In this document: piece by piece, positions 1 to 11,879 of the stretch
How positions within the stretch are numbered: the stretch's first letter is position 1
How the letters are laid out: the number at the start of each line of letters is the position of its first letter
From: Nymphaea colorata
Taxonomy: Eukaryota > Streptophyta > Magnoliopsida > Nymphaeales > Nymphaeaceae
NCBI RefSeq assembly: GCF_008831285.2
Contig: NC_045150.1
Location: 17,746,600-17,810,599, forward strand
Length of the DNA stretch: 64,000 nt
Direction of reading: 5' to 3'
Program-made: the position numbers and the translations under genes
Notes under the pieces: generated by a model
Told to the model about the DNA's origin: nothing
The model's input: only the letters and a program-made list of their open reading frames with translations
Database searches by the model: none

Positions 1-151
1 CTGAACTTCATTCTTTTGTCAGGCTACAATGATCAGCCATGCAAAATACAAATGAGGTATGAAATCAAGGTCGATAAATGTTGGATTGACTGCATGTCTT
101 CGATAAACCCCATATTGGTTTATATTTTTTATAAGAATGTGATTCATGTAG

Positions 152-509
152 GAATGATGCTGTTGAGGATGGTATCTTCAATGACCTGTTTGTTTTTCAG
201 CATGATCTACTAAGAGACTTGGCCATGTATTCTGCCAAGTCTAATTGTTGCAAATCATCACTGTTCTTTTGTGACGTTGATGAGGCCAATTGTCATTCAG
301 GACTGAATATTGCAAACATGTTTCCAGAGCTCACAGAACTCGAGATTGACTATTGCAGTAATTTGGTGCGTCTACCTCCTGGATTATGTGAGATTATCAA
401 ACTAAAGAGCCTCAGATTTTTTGATGTGTTTGACTGTGCAACCATCAGTAGCTTCCCTGATGAATTTGGTGACCTGACAGGTTTGAGAAAGATCAACATG
501 AGGTGGTGT
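152..509 (+). pseudogene. RNL (ADR1/NRG1-type) NBS-LRR resistance protein fragment
   Basis: One reading frame encodes a QHDLLRDLA motif (about 198-224), which in RPW8-type NBS-LRR proteins ends the NB-ARC region, followed by leucine-rich repeats: LTELEIDYCSNLVRLPPGLC, then a repeat reading ISSFPDEFGDLTGLRKI. These helper NLR proteins transduce cell-surface and sensor-NLR immune signals. Upstream the frame meets a stop at 132-134; a TAG just before 152 could be a splice acceptor. Compared with the family, at least two LRR units between the LPPGLC repeat and the next one are missing. The frame loses similarity after MRWC at 509 and runs into unrelated repeat DNA. No NB-ARC domain is visible to the left, although the gene could continue beyond base 1. 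I see it as a decayed partial copy. Family membership is fairly sure; the exact subgroup (ADR1 versus NRG1) is not. Confidence 0.7.
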
Positions 510-512
510 TTG

Positions 513-629
513 CAGTCATTGCTTGTATGTATAATGTATCACGAACTTGAAATTTTCCACTGTGCCCCTCAGATTGTTCTTGCTGTGATCTCGAACTTGA
601 TACAGTCATTGCTTGTATGTATAATGTAT
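513..629. repeat. 27-bp direct repeat bracketing 63 bp
   Basis: The 27-bp string at 513-539 (starting CAGTCATTGCTTGTATG) recurs exactly at 603-629, 90 bp apart. It sits directly where similarity to the RNL gene stops, so it may mark the junction of a deletion or a small insertion. Confidence 0.8.
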
Positions 630-699
630 TCCAAAAATTGTTGACAATCTGAACATAATTAATGTCAGGTGGTTTTATATAACTTTTTGATGAAACTGT

Positions 700-1020
700 T
701 AGCAGTAATACAATTGGTTTGATTCAGTAAATGAGTTAAACGAGTCGAGCTCGACTATTGGTTTAATTCTTAAACATTAAACGAGTCGAGCTCGACTAAA
801 CGAGTTAAACGAGTCGAGCTCGACTATTGGTTTAATAATCAAACGTTAAACGAGTTAAACGAGCCGAGCTCGAGCTCGACTATGTATAGTCGAGTCGAGC
901 TCGAGCTCGTGTTAGGAACTCGACTCGAGTTCGAGGTCGAGTTCGAGCTCGAGCATTTCGAGCCGAGTCGAGTTCGAGCTGGGCGAGCTCGAGCTCGACT
1001 CGGCTCGTGTGCAGCCCTAC
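700..1020. repeat. TCGAG-rich repeat with hAT-like end
   Basis: Repeated blocks of AAACGAGTCGAGCTCGACT grade into GAGCTCGAGTTCGAG runs, ending at GTGTGCAGCCCTAC (1007-1020). Read from the right the end is GTAGGGCTGCACACGAGCC, a terminus seen in many copies of non-autonomous hAT-like plant repeats. The left end is not resolved. The short ORF here is only a by-product of the repeat. Confidence 0.6.
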
Positions 1021-3659
1021 CACGAACGTTACAACGTGGTTACCATTGGGAGATGGTGTCTATTGAAGAAAGTATGGTATTTTCATATCATTCCATTATC
1101 TATGTGTGGCAACCTCTATGAGTAGCAACCACAAAAGAAGAAAGGTTGTTTCATGCCCGTTGTATTCTTAGACGTTGTTTCTAGATGTTAACTTTTTCTT
1201 TTGTTAAGCATATAACTTCTTGTACAAATTCTTCAAAAAATAAGAAAGAAAGAATACCTGCTTTCTGACCTTTTCCCATCTCCCTCGTCGACTTGAAACC
1301 TTGTCTTGGTTTGTAACATCTACAAGTATCATTTTCTCAAGTTCAAGAAAAAATTACCTAGCGTAGCATCCAAGTTGTTGGCAATGATAAGATAATTTTG
1401 AATAGTCATATGTTGACTGATCTTTTACCCTTTTCTGCATCCACTGTGCTCCAAGATAGCATATAGAGGGAATGAGTGAACTCTTAGAGGAAGGATGAAA
1501 AGTGACCTAAAGGAAGACATGAGACACCCTAAAAAAGAACATGTTGATTGTGGAATGATCAAAAGATCATAGACAAAGCATAGTGCAAAATGCATTAGCA
1601 AAATTAAACTAACAAGCAGTCAACTCTATTAAAGTAAGAGTGCACAAAGAGGTGTAGAGAATAAAGCAAGCTACCTAGTCCCGAAGTTGCTTTCAAACAC
1701 TTCATATCGCAATGAAGACTATTTCCATACACAAGGAATATTATTTCCGAATTGAAACACAAGAAATTGCGGAATTATAGAGTGAGTGAATGGAAAAAAG
1801 GGTCAAAGGACCCTAGGTCATCGGCGTTCAGGTTCAGCCACCAGTCATTGTCGTTCTCCATCGCCCTTTCTCTCCTTCTCACACCCCCCCACGCCACTCT
1901 CTGCACACTCGTCTATTCTCTCGCTCTTTGAAGCCCCTCCCTTCTGCTTTTGAGTGGGTGGCACACCTCCCCGTTTTGCATGGTTCGTCCTTCCACCAAG
2001 TATATGCCTAACGAAAGCCTCCATAGCTAATTTATGCTTGAAAAGATTACAAATAAATTCTCAACAAATGATCTAATAACAAATAGGCACCTAACTTTTA
2101 AATTTCATCAAAGAGGCATTCAGCTTTTGCTTCAAACTCCCAAACAACCACTTTTCCAATAAAAACTTTAAAATAATAACTTGAACTACACACAATGCCC
2201 TTCTTTAAACAATTAAAAAAAAAAATAATAAAGGACAGCCGTCACAAGAAGGCACCATTGACAGCAACCAAGGGCCGCAGCGGTGGCGAGGGATTGGCAG
2301 CAACCCTCGCCATTCTATAAGAGGGAACAATCTTACATAGTCCGCCAACTTTTGAACACCTCCATCGGTCAAGAAGTTCCTCCATTGGCCAGGAAGCTCC
2401 TCCAGATCCCTGATCTCCAATGCCAAAGCTTGTGAGCATGTTGAACTCTTTATCCGAACACCATGTGCCTGCCCCAATGAACTTCTCCTCGACATCTATC
2501 CTTGTTGGTCCTCTGGTCCTACAACTTGAAGAAGGGGCAGGAAGTGAACTGTAGAGCAGCTAGCATTCATAGGCGAGTTGAGTCATCTTGTAAGAAGGCT
2601 GGTGGCCAATGCCAACAAGATCAGAAGGAGGAACTTTGAGGAATGAGAGAACACTATGTACTAGGGGAAAAGCAAGTGAAAGCCATGTTATGGCGCCTTG
2701 CAAATGGAAGACCAATCTTCTAAAATTGATCAATCTTCATGGCATGGGAGACACAGTTACTCTATTTTGCATGCCCACTGCGATAGGTTAACATTTTTTC
2801 GAAGCAACACCTTGTTCGACATGTTAGGCTGTGTGCCATAAGGATCACGACTTAATGGGGATTTTTAGGGATTACCTATTCTTTGTAAGTTCTTGGTAGT
2901 CTTACACTCTATCTATGGTACCCCATTTTGTATGTTTTGAGTATCCCATTCTGATATTTCTTCTCTATCTTTTGGAGCAATAAAAGGGTTCAGGGAGCCC
3001 TTTCCCCTTGTAGGTTGCATTGGAAAGGACCCTTTGAGAGTACTTGTTAAAGTAAATGGGACTTTACTACCCATGTTTTCTGGCCCACAGATATCCATGG
3101 TCTCACTTTAAGGCATTTGGATGATGCCCCAAAACTCAACGTAAAAAGCGATTTTCCTTCAAAAATATTGTTTCATGAGCATTTGAATGACATAAAAAAT
3201 GAGTTTTGCCAAGAAGATTTTTGGTAAAAACCAATTTTCAGACGAGAATGTCATGTTATTATTTTTATATTTTGTTTCTATTATCCAAACATAAAAACCA
3301 GTTTTTCAAAACTGATTAAAAAAATAAATTTTTAAATGCCGTTTCCATAAAAAGCATTGTTTTAGCATGTAATCCAAACGCTACTTATGTGAACGTAGAG
3401 AGGGAGAGAGAGGGAGGGATGAATTTGCATAGAGATCGATCGACTTAACTAAAACATATATTTCGTGGCGAGATGGGCCACCATGCGTTTTAAAGTACAA
3501 GTGAGCATGAAGCTACTATTGCTTCGCTTTGCGTTTTCGACACAAGGCTCAACCATATTCCGAAACATTGCACACGCTCATTAAGTTCCTAGCGTGGGTC
3601 CTCGAGACAAATAATTCTTTAATCCATGTTTTGCCCACCAATCAGGCGATGTTCTGTCA
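1021..3659. other. No recognisable gene
   Basis: This stretch contains only short, uninformative ORFs in all frames, A/T runs (for example 2210-2230) and a short GA-rich run near 3400. A GC-richer part at 2230-2500 shows no recognised protein. Confidence 0.6.
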
Positions 3660-3990
3660 TTCAATAATTATGACCTACATGGTTACTTGAGCCTTTTGTC
3701 TCTCACTTGTGAATTTCTAGCTGCTGCAGTTATGGTTAGGGATTCTGATTTGCCTCGGGATCTATGTTGGCCAATGCTTCCCCCCATATCACTTGGTCAT
3801 GTCTTTACTTTGTTAATTTATTTTTATTTGATTTTTCTATTTCATCGATTTGTTTACATGGCTCATTCTGAAAAAACTTTTGTTACAGGATCCGTATATC
3901 AAACATATCCATGAATAGACTCAACATTGATGCAATCTCTTCTACCTTTCATGACTTTTGGGTGAAGAATCTTGATTATGATGAGTGAGT
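3660..3990 (+). other. Possible exon remnants, unrecognised
   Basis: An open stretch at 3687-3914 encodes a hydrophobic 75-residue peptide, followed after ACAG at 3887-3890 by a piece reading DPYIKHIHE in another frame. The look is that of degraded exons, but I do not recognise a family and the frames are broken further on. Confidence 0.2.
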
Positions 3991-4009
3991 TTTCATGAAT
4001 TTTTATTAG

Positions 4010-4600
4010 GGACCGGGTCGTCGGTCCTGGTCACGGTCGGGTTCATTAGGCTAACCCAAGAATAAATAAGGGTTGGGCAGTTGTAATTAGGGTATCGTAA
4101 AAATTATTGAGTGTTTCTCTAGAAAGAGAAACCCTAGTATGGAGATTAGGATATGGCTCATCAAGGTTACCCGTGGCTAACAATGGTATCAGAGCGAGCG
4201 AATGACTGACACTATGACAGCCATGGACGCCCTCCAAATACACATAGAAGAATCGATGGAGGCAGTGGACCAGCGTTTATAGGCGTTGGAGCGACATCAT
4301 TTGGAAATGGACGGAAGGATTCAGCTGTTCTCAGCGAGCAGCAATCCCTCACAGCAATGATGTGAGAGCTTCTACAGCAAGGTAAGGACTTAAACTCACC
4401 CAAGTACAGAGAGGGCTGATACAGAGAGCTATTGACCGGCACGGGGAGAGCATCGACCGCCTCCACTGGGAAAAGCAGAGACAACGATGTCCTCGATGGG
4501 CAAAAGGTGTTGGGAGATCGACTGGATGGGGGACAGCCAAGATGCCAAACGGTGTGAATGAGATGTTGGAGGCTATGATAGCATAATACATGCAGATATG
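4010..4600 (+). mobile_element. 5' remnant of an LTR retrotransposon
   Basis: The tail of an LTR runs to about 4182 (…GGCTAACA) and is followed at 4184 by TGGTATCAGAGC, the sequence complementary to the 3' end of initiator methionine tRNA that primes plant retrotransposons. An ATG at 4202 opens a gag-like leader (motifs MDALQIHIEESMEAVDQRL and ALERHHLEMDG) of the charged, coiled type found at the start of Ty3/gypsy gag proteins. It is broken by TAG after QRL and by TGA near 4358. No pol domain and no second LTR were found, so only the 5' end remains. The left edge of the LTR is not resolved. Assignment to Ty3/gypsy is an inference from gag character. Confidence 0.6.
4184..4195 (+). promoter_or_regulatory. 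Primer-binding site (tRNA-iMet)
   Basis: TGGTATCAGAGC, identical to the PBS of the copia element at 42052, one base after the apparent LTR end. Confidence 0.8.
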
Positions 4601-5313
4601 TCTGATGCTTGATGAGCTTCTTGGTAAAAAAACTAATGGAGGTCGCTCTGTCAGGAAGGGAAGTTCACGCACAAGCAACGATTGATTCGAAAACTTCAAA
4701 TGGTGAACGGGAAGAAGAAGATGTTCAAGGCAATGGGTCAAAGCTTGTGCTCGTGGGGGATGCTAGAAGAAAATGTCATGCAGTTAGGGAGGATGAAGAC
4801 ATTGTTCTCCCACTCCAAGTCTTGCCACAGAGGACGATTAGTCATGTCATCGAGCACCAAGGCAAAGACAACAACAAATTTTATGAAGCCAAAGGTGCTC
4901 TGGTAGTTAAATCAATGAGCCAACAAGAGGATGGCATAACCCATGGGACTGAGCACATCGAGTTTGGCATTGGGTTCACTAGTGAGGGAAAGAAGTACAA
5001 AGAGAATGGGTTAGAAACAGAGATGCTCTCGCATATTTTAGTTAGGAGTCGAAGTTTAATCAGGCAGTAAGAGAAGCCCCCTTAGAATCAAGATGGGGCA
5101 GTAACAAGAGAGGATATGGACGGGTCGGCCATTGGGTTCGATGATCAGAAGGTGTTGCTCCTGCTGAAAGAAGTACACAGGCAGGACACAGATGAATACA
5201 ACCACAATAAAAAGAGAAAATGCTACCTACCATTACAGCCCGTGTATAGGAGAGATGCTTTGGGCGACTATGGAACTTGGCCACCGATTAACTACGTAAT
5301 TGTAGCATCTTAG
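4601..5313. other. Internal retrotransposon debris or unknown DNA
   Basis: An open frame of 153 codons occupies 4609-5070 (+). It is rich in E, K and Q but has no motif I can name (no zinc knuckle, protease or RT). It may be remnant internal sequence of the element starting at 4010. Coding status is doubtful. Confidence 0.25.
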
Positions 5314-5390
5314 GTGATGCACATCATATAACGTAGCCACCTGACGATGGGGAAGGTGCTATATTGGCCATGCAGCGTGCACTAGAGCAG
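5314..5390 (+). pseudogene. Mitochondrial-type beta-ketoacyl-ACP synthase exon, copy 1
   Basis: A 77-bp exon-like piece with acceptor TTAG before 5314 and donor GTATGC after 5390 reads DAHHIT, a stop (TAG in place of the family's CAG), then PPDDGEGAILAMQRALEQ. This matches the strand of plant mitochondrial KAS (the fatty-acid elongating condensing enzyme) that precedes its first catalytic histidine; related plastid KAS enzymes carry DAYHMT at this place. Because the flanking intron borders came along, the copy is from genomic DNA, not from mRNA. Two further copies lie at 8710 and 15445 inside a longer repeat. Similarity with those copies extends about 30 bp upstream and 50 bp downstream only. 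It is a captured, dead fragment. Confidence 0.65.
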
Positions 5391-5850
5391 GTATGCAATG
5401 ATGCTCCACAAAAGTTGCCTTTTGTACCTTTTTCTTTTTTGCCAAAGCTGGAGCTCAACTCAGCTCATGTACAACACTCACTGCCTTTAAGAGGTGACAT
5501 AGAATTGGAATCAAAATATGATTCATTAGAAAAATGGAAAAGTTTTCAGAATTTTCAACTCTAGAGCAAGATTAAGAAATTGAAATTTCGTGAAATGCAT
5601 GACTAAACTTGTAGACTTTCAGCACGCACACTTCACTTTTAAATATTGTCAGACGTACTCCTCCATTACTTAAAGATTTGCAGATTCACTTTTCCCTACC
5701 CAATTGTTACATTTGTTAGATGTAATAAATAAAAAATAATCATAAGAGGCACCAATAGGAAAAGTTGTTCATAAATATCAAATAAAAAATAAAAAGTTTT
5801 TTGGAATTCGTGTAAGTAATTGCCCACACACACATCCGCCCCCCACATCA
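5391..5850. other. No recognisable gene
   Basis: The first ~50 bp are shared with the KAS-bearing repeats (intron sequence). The rest is AT-rich and holds nothing I can name. Confidence 0.6.
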
Positions 5851-6140
5851 ATCGAGCTCAAGCCAGGTGAGCTGAGCTCATTTAAGTTTGAGTGAGCTTG
5901 TTTAAAACTTATATATATTATGGGCATAATATAGGTGTACAAATAGAGTTGGTGTATTTATAAAAGTAAGTTTTAACCTGACATGTTATGAGACTCCATT
6001 TTCCTATTTAAAACAAATTTCACAATATTCAGTTATTTTGATAGATCTCTGATGACTTCTTTTTTGGAACCTAACGTTCAATCCTCTCTTTAATTTTTTT
6101 CTGATTTCGGCCATTTAAAAATATCGGCAAAAATATCTTC
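5851..6140 (+). repeat. Left copy of long inverted repeat
   Basis: Partner of 12880-13220; see the landmarks listed under the 7.4-kb block. Confidence 0.75.
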
Positions 6141-6344
6141 AGGGGACCACGCCTCTGCTATTTTGGCGGAAAAAAAATGGTAACATTTTCCGAGCGTCGT
6201 GAAAAATATCAGCGTTCGTGGTTTGTTATACTTTTGTTTTCATTTCTTGTCTATTCGTTTTATTTTTGTTACATTCTATCATTTTTAGTGGATGATTTGT
6301 GTGTTCTGTTAATGGATTCCCAATCGCAGATGAAGAGCATTGGC

Positions 6345-6735
6345 AACAAAGTATGACATGCTTCCACAAGAACCGTCGCGACCTTCCCGTGGAGTTCGAG
6401 ATCAAGAGGCTGAGGATGGCCGCACCAAGGCCGTCGACGTCAGCGGCCTTCTTGCCCAGTGGATCAGCGAGCGGTGGGAGGGATTTCTCCGGTGGTGGTA
6501 GAGGGAGGGCGCGGCGGCTTGTTCGGTGGTTGTGGGAGAGGGGGGAGGCAGGGATGGAAGAGGGGGACGTGGCGGACATGGAGGAGGCGGCAGTTATGGT
6601 GGCGGAGCTTGCTATTCTGGCGAACGTTGGGGTGGCGGTGGATATCGAGTCGCCGGCGGTGGCGCTTGCTGTAATTGAGGGGAGCTTGGACATTTTGAGC
6701 ACGAGCGTCCGTCCGGACCGAAATGAAGCAACGGA
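6345..6735 (+). pseudogene. Cold-shock-domain glycine-rich zinc-knuckle protein pseudogene
   Basis: Pieces in the order of a plant cold-shock protein (CSP/GRP2 type, nucleic-acid chaperones) are spread over the three frames. VEFEI at 6389-6403 is followed in another frame by EDGRTKAVDVSG (about 6412-6447), the last strand of the cold-shock domain. A third frame gives SGGRDFSGGGRGR (from 6470), then GGRDGRGGRGGHGGGGSYGG and GACYSGERWGGGGY, a ruined CCHC knuckle. The end reads GACCN, shifts frame, and continues GELGHFEHERPSGPK (about 6680-6722), the second zinc knuckle with its Cys residues lost. At least four frameshifts make it non-functional. The N-terminal half of the cold-shock domain is not clearly present. 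It lies inside the 7.4-kb inverted-end block. Confidence 0.7.
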
Positions 6736-8682
6736 TTGCCGGTGATCCCCCCATCTGATGAGTGATGGAAACAAGGTCAAATGGGGATATTTAAGGGAAT
6801 TGCTTTCATGGTTGAGGCATGATCAGATGTGCCCAGGGTTTCTTTTTGCTTATTTGATTCGTGGCGCCTTTTTTCTTTAATTTTTTTTGTTGATTCTGTC
6901 TTCCTTTTTTGTTTAAATCTTGTGGGTATGGAAGATTGCGTCAGAAGGGGATGATGAATTATGATTAGTGGGCAGACGGGACGGAAGATTTTTGGCTCTC
7001 TTCCGTCTATACTACCCACTCTATGAATAGTTTTCCTTATCTTTCCATCTTTTTTGTGTTTCTGATTCAACCCGTCCCTTTGCTATTTTCTTCCCGTTTC
7101 TCTTTCCTGTTTCTTGATTTGTCATGTTCGAGCGAAACAATGAGTTCGTTCATTCTTGCATTTCATTATGCATGATGGCATAACGTTTTATACATATTTT
7201 TCCGGATTTGTTTGTTCTTCTTGCTACAGAATGGTAGCTGTCTTTTTCTGATTTTCTTATTTTCCTTCTCATGACATAATATATTTTTGGTTGACTAAGT
7301 TCCCTTTTCATTTCTGAAGTTTTTCCCGATTGGAAATAAGTAGTTTTTTGGAACTTTTGGCTTTGACTTCTACTTCTTGTTGAGTGTTCTCTTTGACCGA
7401 ATGTCTGTGCTGTGGGTCATTTGAAGATTAGGGTTTTGATCAGTCATACCCGTTGAAAGTTTCAAATTGATTGACTACTAATACTTTGTTTTTTTACATA
7501 TTATGTTCGAGAATACAATATGAATGGCGAAGGGAGAAAAGTTGGTTGTCTGAGAATCTCTGTAGAAGCTGAATGTGGAGCACGTTCTGCCTCCTTCAGT
7601 TTTATTGTTGGATTCTTCAGCTGGGAACCAGATTCCATGGAGAATCGGTCATACTCCCCTTTCTCTTCTTTATGCCTGCCAATTTACGCATCCCATCGAT
7701 GTGAAAGCATTCTTTCATTCTAGGGGTGTAACTTGCGCTTGGCTTTTATGCTTTGAAACGGACGGTCGTCTATGAAATGGAATTTTCTTTACAGAGTTGG
7801 GATTTCAATTCCCCAAAAGAAATGCACACAGTAAAACGTTCATGCTATCTCCCATACTGAAACGGTTCATTTACTACGAATGGGCATTTAACCGAGTTAA
7901 TTCTACTTCTTTCATTGGTTGGAATCTGCATGAGATGCTTGATTACTTTAAAAAGTTCGTGCTTTTCCCACTAAAATTATGCTTTCTTCTGCATTTCCTT
8001 GAAAGAGCGGTCATGCCTTGTTTATGAAATAATTGCTTTCAGTTACACATCAATTTCAAGAACATTTCCAGCTCCCTTTCGTGGATTCCATGGATTATTT
8101 GAAAGGTTCAGACTCCAGCCAGCCCCTGACCTGTGACATGTCCCCCATGGGCTACTTCTTTCATTCTTTGCATCTTTTGCCTCTGTAGCTGAGCCGTGTC
8201 CGCCTTTTGTAAGAGGTTTCTCTTGCGGCCGGTGGTTGGTTTTGGAAGCAGTCACCTGTTTCCCCCCTCGTATTTCAACTTTGTCAACGCTGTCCTCTTC
8301 TCATTCCTGTTGTTCCCTTTCACCAGCAGTAGTTGTGTCCCCTACAAGCCCGCCATGAACACATTCAGAGTCTCTGTTGAAGCTTAGGTTCTATTTGTAG
8401 AAAGGTGATAGGATCCACTGAAAAGGGAGTGATAATTGGCTGACAGGTATGCATATGCATGTTAATGATTACCATGCTTTTCTGTATTCCTGTTTATTTT
8501 CTTTCTCTTTTTCTGTATTTGGCATCTTTGTTACGCTTCTGTGTGAATGGAAGGAACTGACACATGCCATGGTAGAGGGGGGCTGGGGCAAAAATTTACG
8601 CAGAACTTCGAGGCTATGAAATGTAAGGTAGCCTTTATAATGAATGTTCATGTTCAATTTGTCACACCATATTTGTTTCACA
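6736..8682. other. No recognisable gene
   Basis: T-rich, spacer-like DNA with several ORFs of 60-76 codons, none with a family signature. It may include 3' flanking sequence carried along with the cold-shock pseudogene. Confidence 0.5.
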
Positions 8683-8709
8683 ATTGACTAGGTTACTGTA
8701 TCATCTTAG

Positions 8710-8786
8710 GTGATGCACATCATATAGCACAGCCACCTGACAATGGGGAAGGTGCTATATTGGCCATGCAACGTGCACTAGACTTT
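8710..8786 (+). pseudogene. Mitochondrial-type beta-ketoacyl-ACP synthase exon, copy 2
   Basis: Acceptor TTAG precedes 8710, and the exon reads GDAHHIAQPPDNGEGAILAM followed by QRALD without a stop, so this is the best kept of the three copies. The exon end and donor are altered (GAGCAG-GTATGC of copy 1 is GACTTT-CTATGC here), so it could not splice normally. The downstream intron sequence runs on into copy A of the composite repeat. Confidence 0.65.
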
Positions 8787-10220
8787 CTATGCAATGGTGC
8801 TCCACAAAAAGTGCCTTTTGTACATTTTTTCTTTTGCTAAAAGTAACTCCATGTTTTTAGCGCTGCTTATGGTACTGCAGATGGTTTAATTCATGTAGGC
8901 TACCTTTTACATATTTCATAGTTGAGTTTCTTTCGTGGGACACTGCTGAACTTTTTCTTCATGTTATTCCAAAATTGATGATAATTGGAGTACTAGAACA
9001 TGTTGTTTATAGCATCAGTACTATTTAGCTTGTCATATCTAGATTCTGGTATTTATGTTATCTCAGATATGGGATGATTTGATGCATGTGTTACTCCTGT
9101 CGTGATGCTTGACAATTATAAAACAGTTAAAGAATGTTTACAACAAAAGTGAAGTTATCATTCATGCCTATTAAGAGCAAAATAATGGCTGATTTACATT
9201 ACTTAGTGTCTAGACAAATGATGAACATCACAAACTGCAAGTGCAAGGAGAGATGCTTGTCAAGTGGTTCATCCACTTGGCTAGGATTTTGAATGTAAGA
9301 GCTGGAAGTTGAAGAGGTTCCAGATCTTAATAAGTGGCTTAATTGAAATAGATAGGGTATTGATTCAATCAATCGGTTGAATTGAATCAGAATCGTTTAT
9401 GAATTTAGTTAGTTAAAGAATGTGTTTTTAATTTAAAATTTTATTTAAATAAAAATAGGAAACTAAATGCAATAAAAATTCAAGAAATTAATATAAAAGC
9501 ATAAAAGCTTTAGACAAATCAATTTTCAATGTATCAATCGTCTTATTTGAACATATCAAAAAACAGCATCAATTATCTCATTTCTCAACGTATCAACTTA
9601 CAAGAAATTAGTCATATATGAAATGATTTGAACATGCGGGATTTTTTTTTTTTTTTTGTATGGGTTTCTATCAAGTTGAATTCAATGCTTTGCCTTTCTT
9701 TTTGGGTTTCAAATACAAAGTTTTTTAGCTAGTGGTGAGATTTTGGCTTTTAGCATGATCCAAGCTTTATGTTTGAGCTAAGGCTTTTCCTTTCTCCTTT
9801 ATTTTCCTTTTTTGGCAAAAAAACTATAAGGATTTTGTTTGTGTTTTTTTTTTTAGTAGTGTAAGTGTGCATTAAACCAAAGAAATTGTGCTCTGTGCAG
9901 CACCCGGTGGAATCTTAAAGCTTTGTGATTGTTTCTTACAATGTCTACTAGCAATCAATTTTCATTTACTAAGTGATAAGTGAACTTTAAATATATAAGT
10001 AAAAGTTATACATACAACTTAAACACCCCTCATCATCTCCCTCTTATTGTATAATCCTATTAAAGTTAATGATAAGCAAACTTTTAATAGCTAAAATTCT
10101 ATGTAAAATTTACTAAAGTAAATATGGGATTATCAATGTATTTGTAAAATTCTTCAAACATTGTGATTAGTTTTCTTTTATGTTATAAGTGCATCTATGG
10201 AGTTGGGGCTATATGATGGG

Positions 10221-10869
10221 CAATGTTATCTGTATCATACGATACACATGTGTATCGTACGATACGTATAGTATAGGTTTAGAAAACCTATATGGTACGC
10301 TTACGATACATTGTACGCTCGTGTATCATAAGCGTATCGCCCGTATCGTACGATACGGATTATACACCTTGGTATCGTATGGTACGGGGAAAACACAAAA
10401 TTCTTTATTTTTTAAAGTTTAAACAATCCTCCCTCTCTCTCTTCTTGTATTTAAAGATTCCAAGAGACGAGGGAGGGAGAGATTTTGCACATTTTCATAA
10501 AAAATAACCGATGATTCATCAATGTGGGGAGATATTATCGTTGAATCATGAAAGATGATAACTATATGTTTTGAACTTATGAAATTGTGATGTAGTCCTA
10601 AGATTCTATAAAGTTTTCAAGTTTAAAATTGTGATGGATGCTTATTATGTTATTTTGAATATTTGATTTCTTATTTTTGAATGTGTTGTTGATACACATG
10701 AATGTTCCTTATGAAAGATGATCTTTTTTATATTTGAATACATTTTTCATGATTTTTTATTTTTGTTTATCTTTTCAGATTTTTAATGATTTTTCTTTAT
10801 TTTTCTTTATTTTTAAATATTTTTTAAATTAAGACCAATACTGGTTACACTGCACCTTTTACAACATTG
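10221..10869. mobile_element. 649-bp hAT-like MITE inside copy A
   Basis: Copy B (near 16917) reads GGGCTATATGACGTGTGATTC without interruption, while copy A has 649 extra bases at this point. The insert starts CAATGTTAT and ends ACAACATTG, short inverted ends of the hAT type. Flanks ATGATGGG and ATGACGGT resemble a decayed 8-bp duplication of the empty-site ATGACGTG. Inside are near-perfect palindromes such as CCGTATCGTACGATACGG (10341-10358). There is no transposase. Confidence 0.75.
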
Positions 10870-11879
10870 ATGACGGTGATTCTTTCTTGATTGGCTGATT
10901 CACTCCCAAGTCAAGCCATTATGACAAAAATGGTGGATTTTTTAAACCCTTGGATTTCGCCCCTGCATCTGATTGAGTATATTCGCCAATTCATGCTGAT
11001 TTGAACTAATTTTTATAACAATGCTCCAGGGTGCTGCTCTGTTGGTATAATTTAAAAGGGTTCTGCCAAACTTTGGCCTGGTTAGCCAAAGAAAAAGAAG
11101 AAGAAAGCCTGATTATGTGGAGCCTTTTGTTGTCTATACTTGAGGTAAATATTTAATGTTATTTTAGTATTAATTGGTTGCTTGGATTTGAGTTATTTGT
11201 CCCAGTCTTATTAGTATCACCATGGACTTCCTATGATAGGAAATTTTTTTGGACAGTTGCCTAATTTTCATTGATTTGACTGTATCTTTAAATTTTAACC
11301 AGTAGTAATACCATGTTGTTAAGTGGAACAAGGCTAAAGCCTGTAAAGCATGCGAGGCATAGCTAAGTGATGGATAGTGAACCGTAAGTTTAGTCTAATA
11401 TATAGTATCCACAAAGATCATGTCAAAAATAAAAAAGTAACATGGAAGAAGCATTTTTTTCTCACGCCAAAATCTGAAATGAACGACTACACTGTTTTGC
11501 CAAAGATTATGTAATAATTAATACCTTCTAAGTATTGTAGAAGAAAAAGAAAATATTATTTCCTTTAATTTAAACAATATGCGTATGAAAGCACCTATTT
11601 TGTCAAATGGTTACAAGTTCAATAAATTCTACAATTTTATCCAAAATTTACTAAATCCCATTATTTGAGTCAACATAAAATGTTCAATAAGTCCAGCGCT
11701 CACTGATTTTATCCGACATTAGATAATTCGATCATGCTGCTGAGAAAAAAGTAAACGAAACAAAAATATTAGTATATGATAAAAAAAAATATAGACAAAG
11801 ATCAAAACAGGGAGAGAGAGACCTGAGCGATAAGAAGGCAAGCGAGGTCATGGGCTGGATTTTTTAAAAGGATAATAAT

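Noticed and set aside
882-1121. ORF rich in VELELVLGTRLEFEVEFELE
   Set aside because: It is the TCGAG repeat read in one frame.
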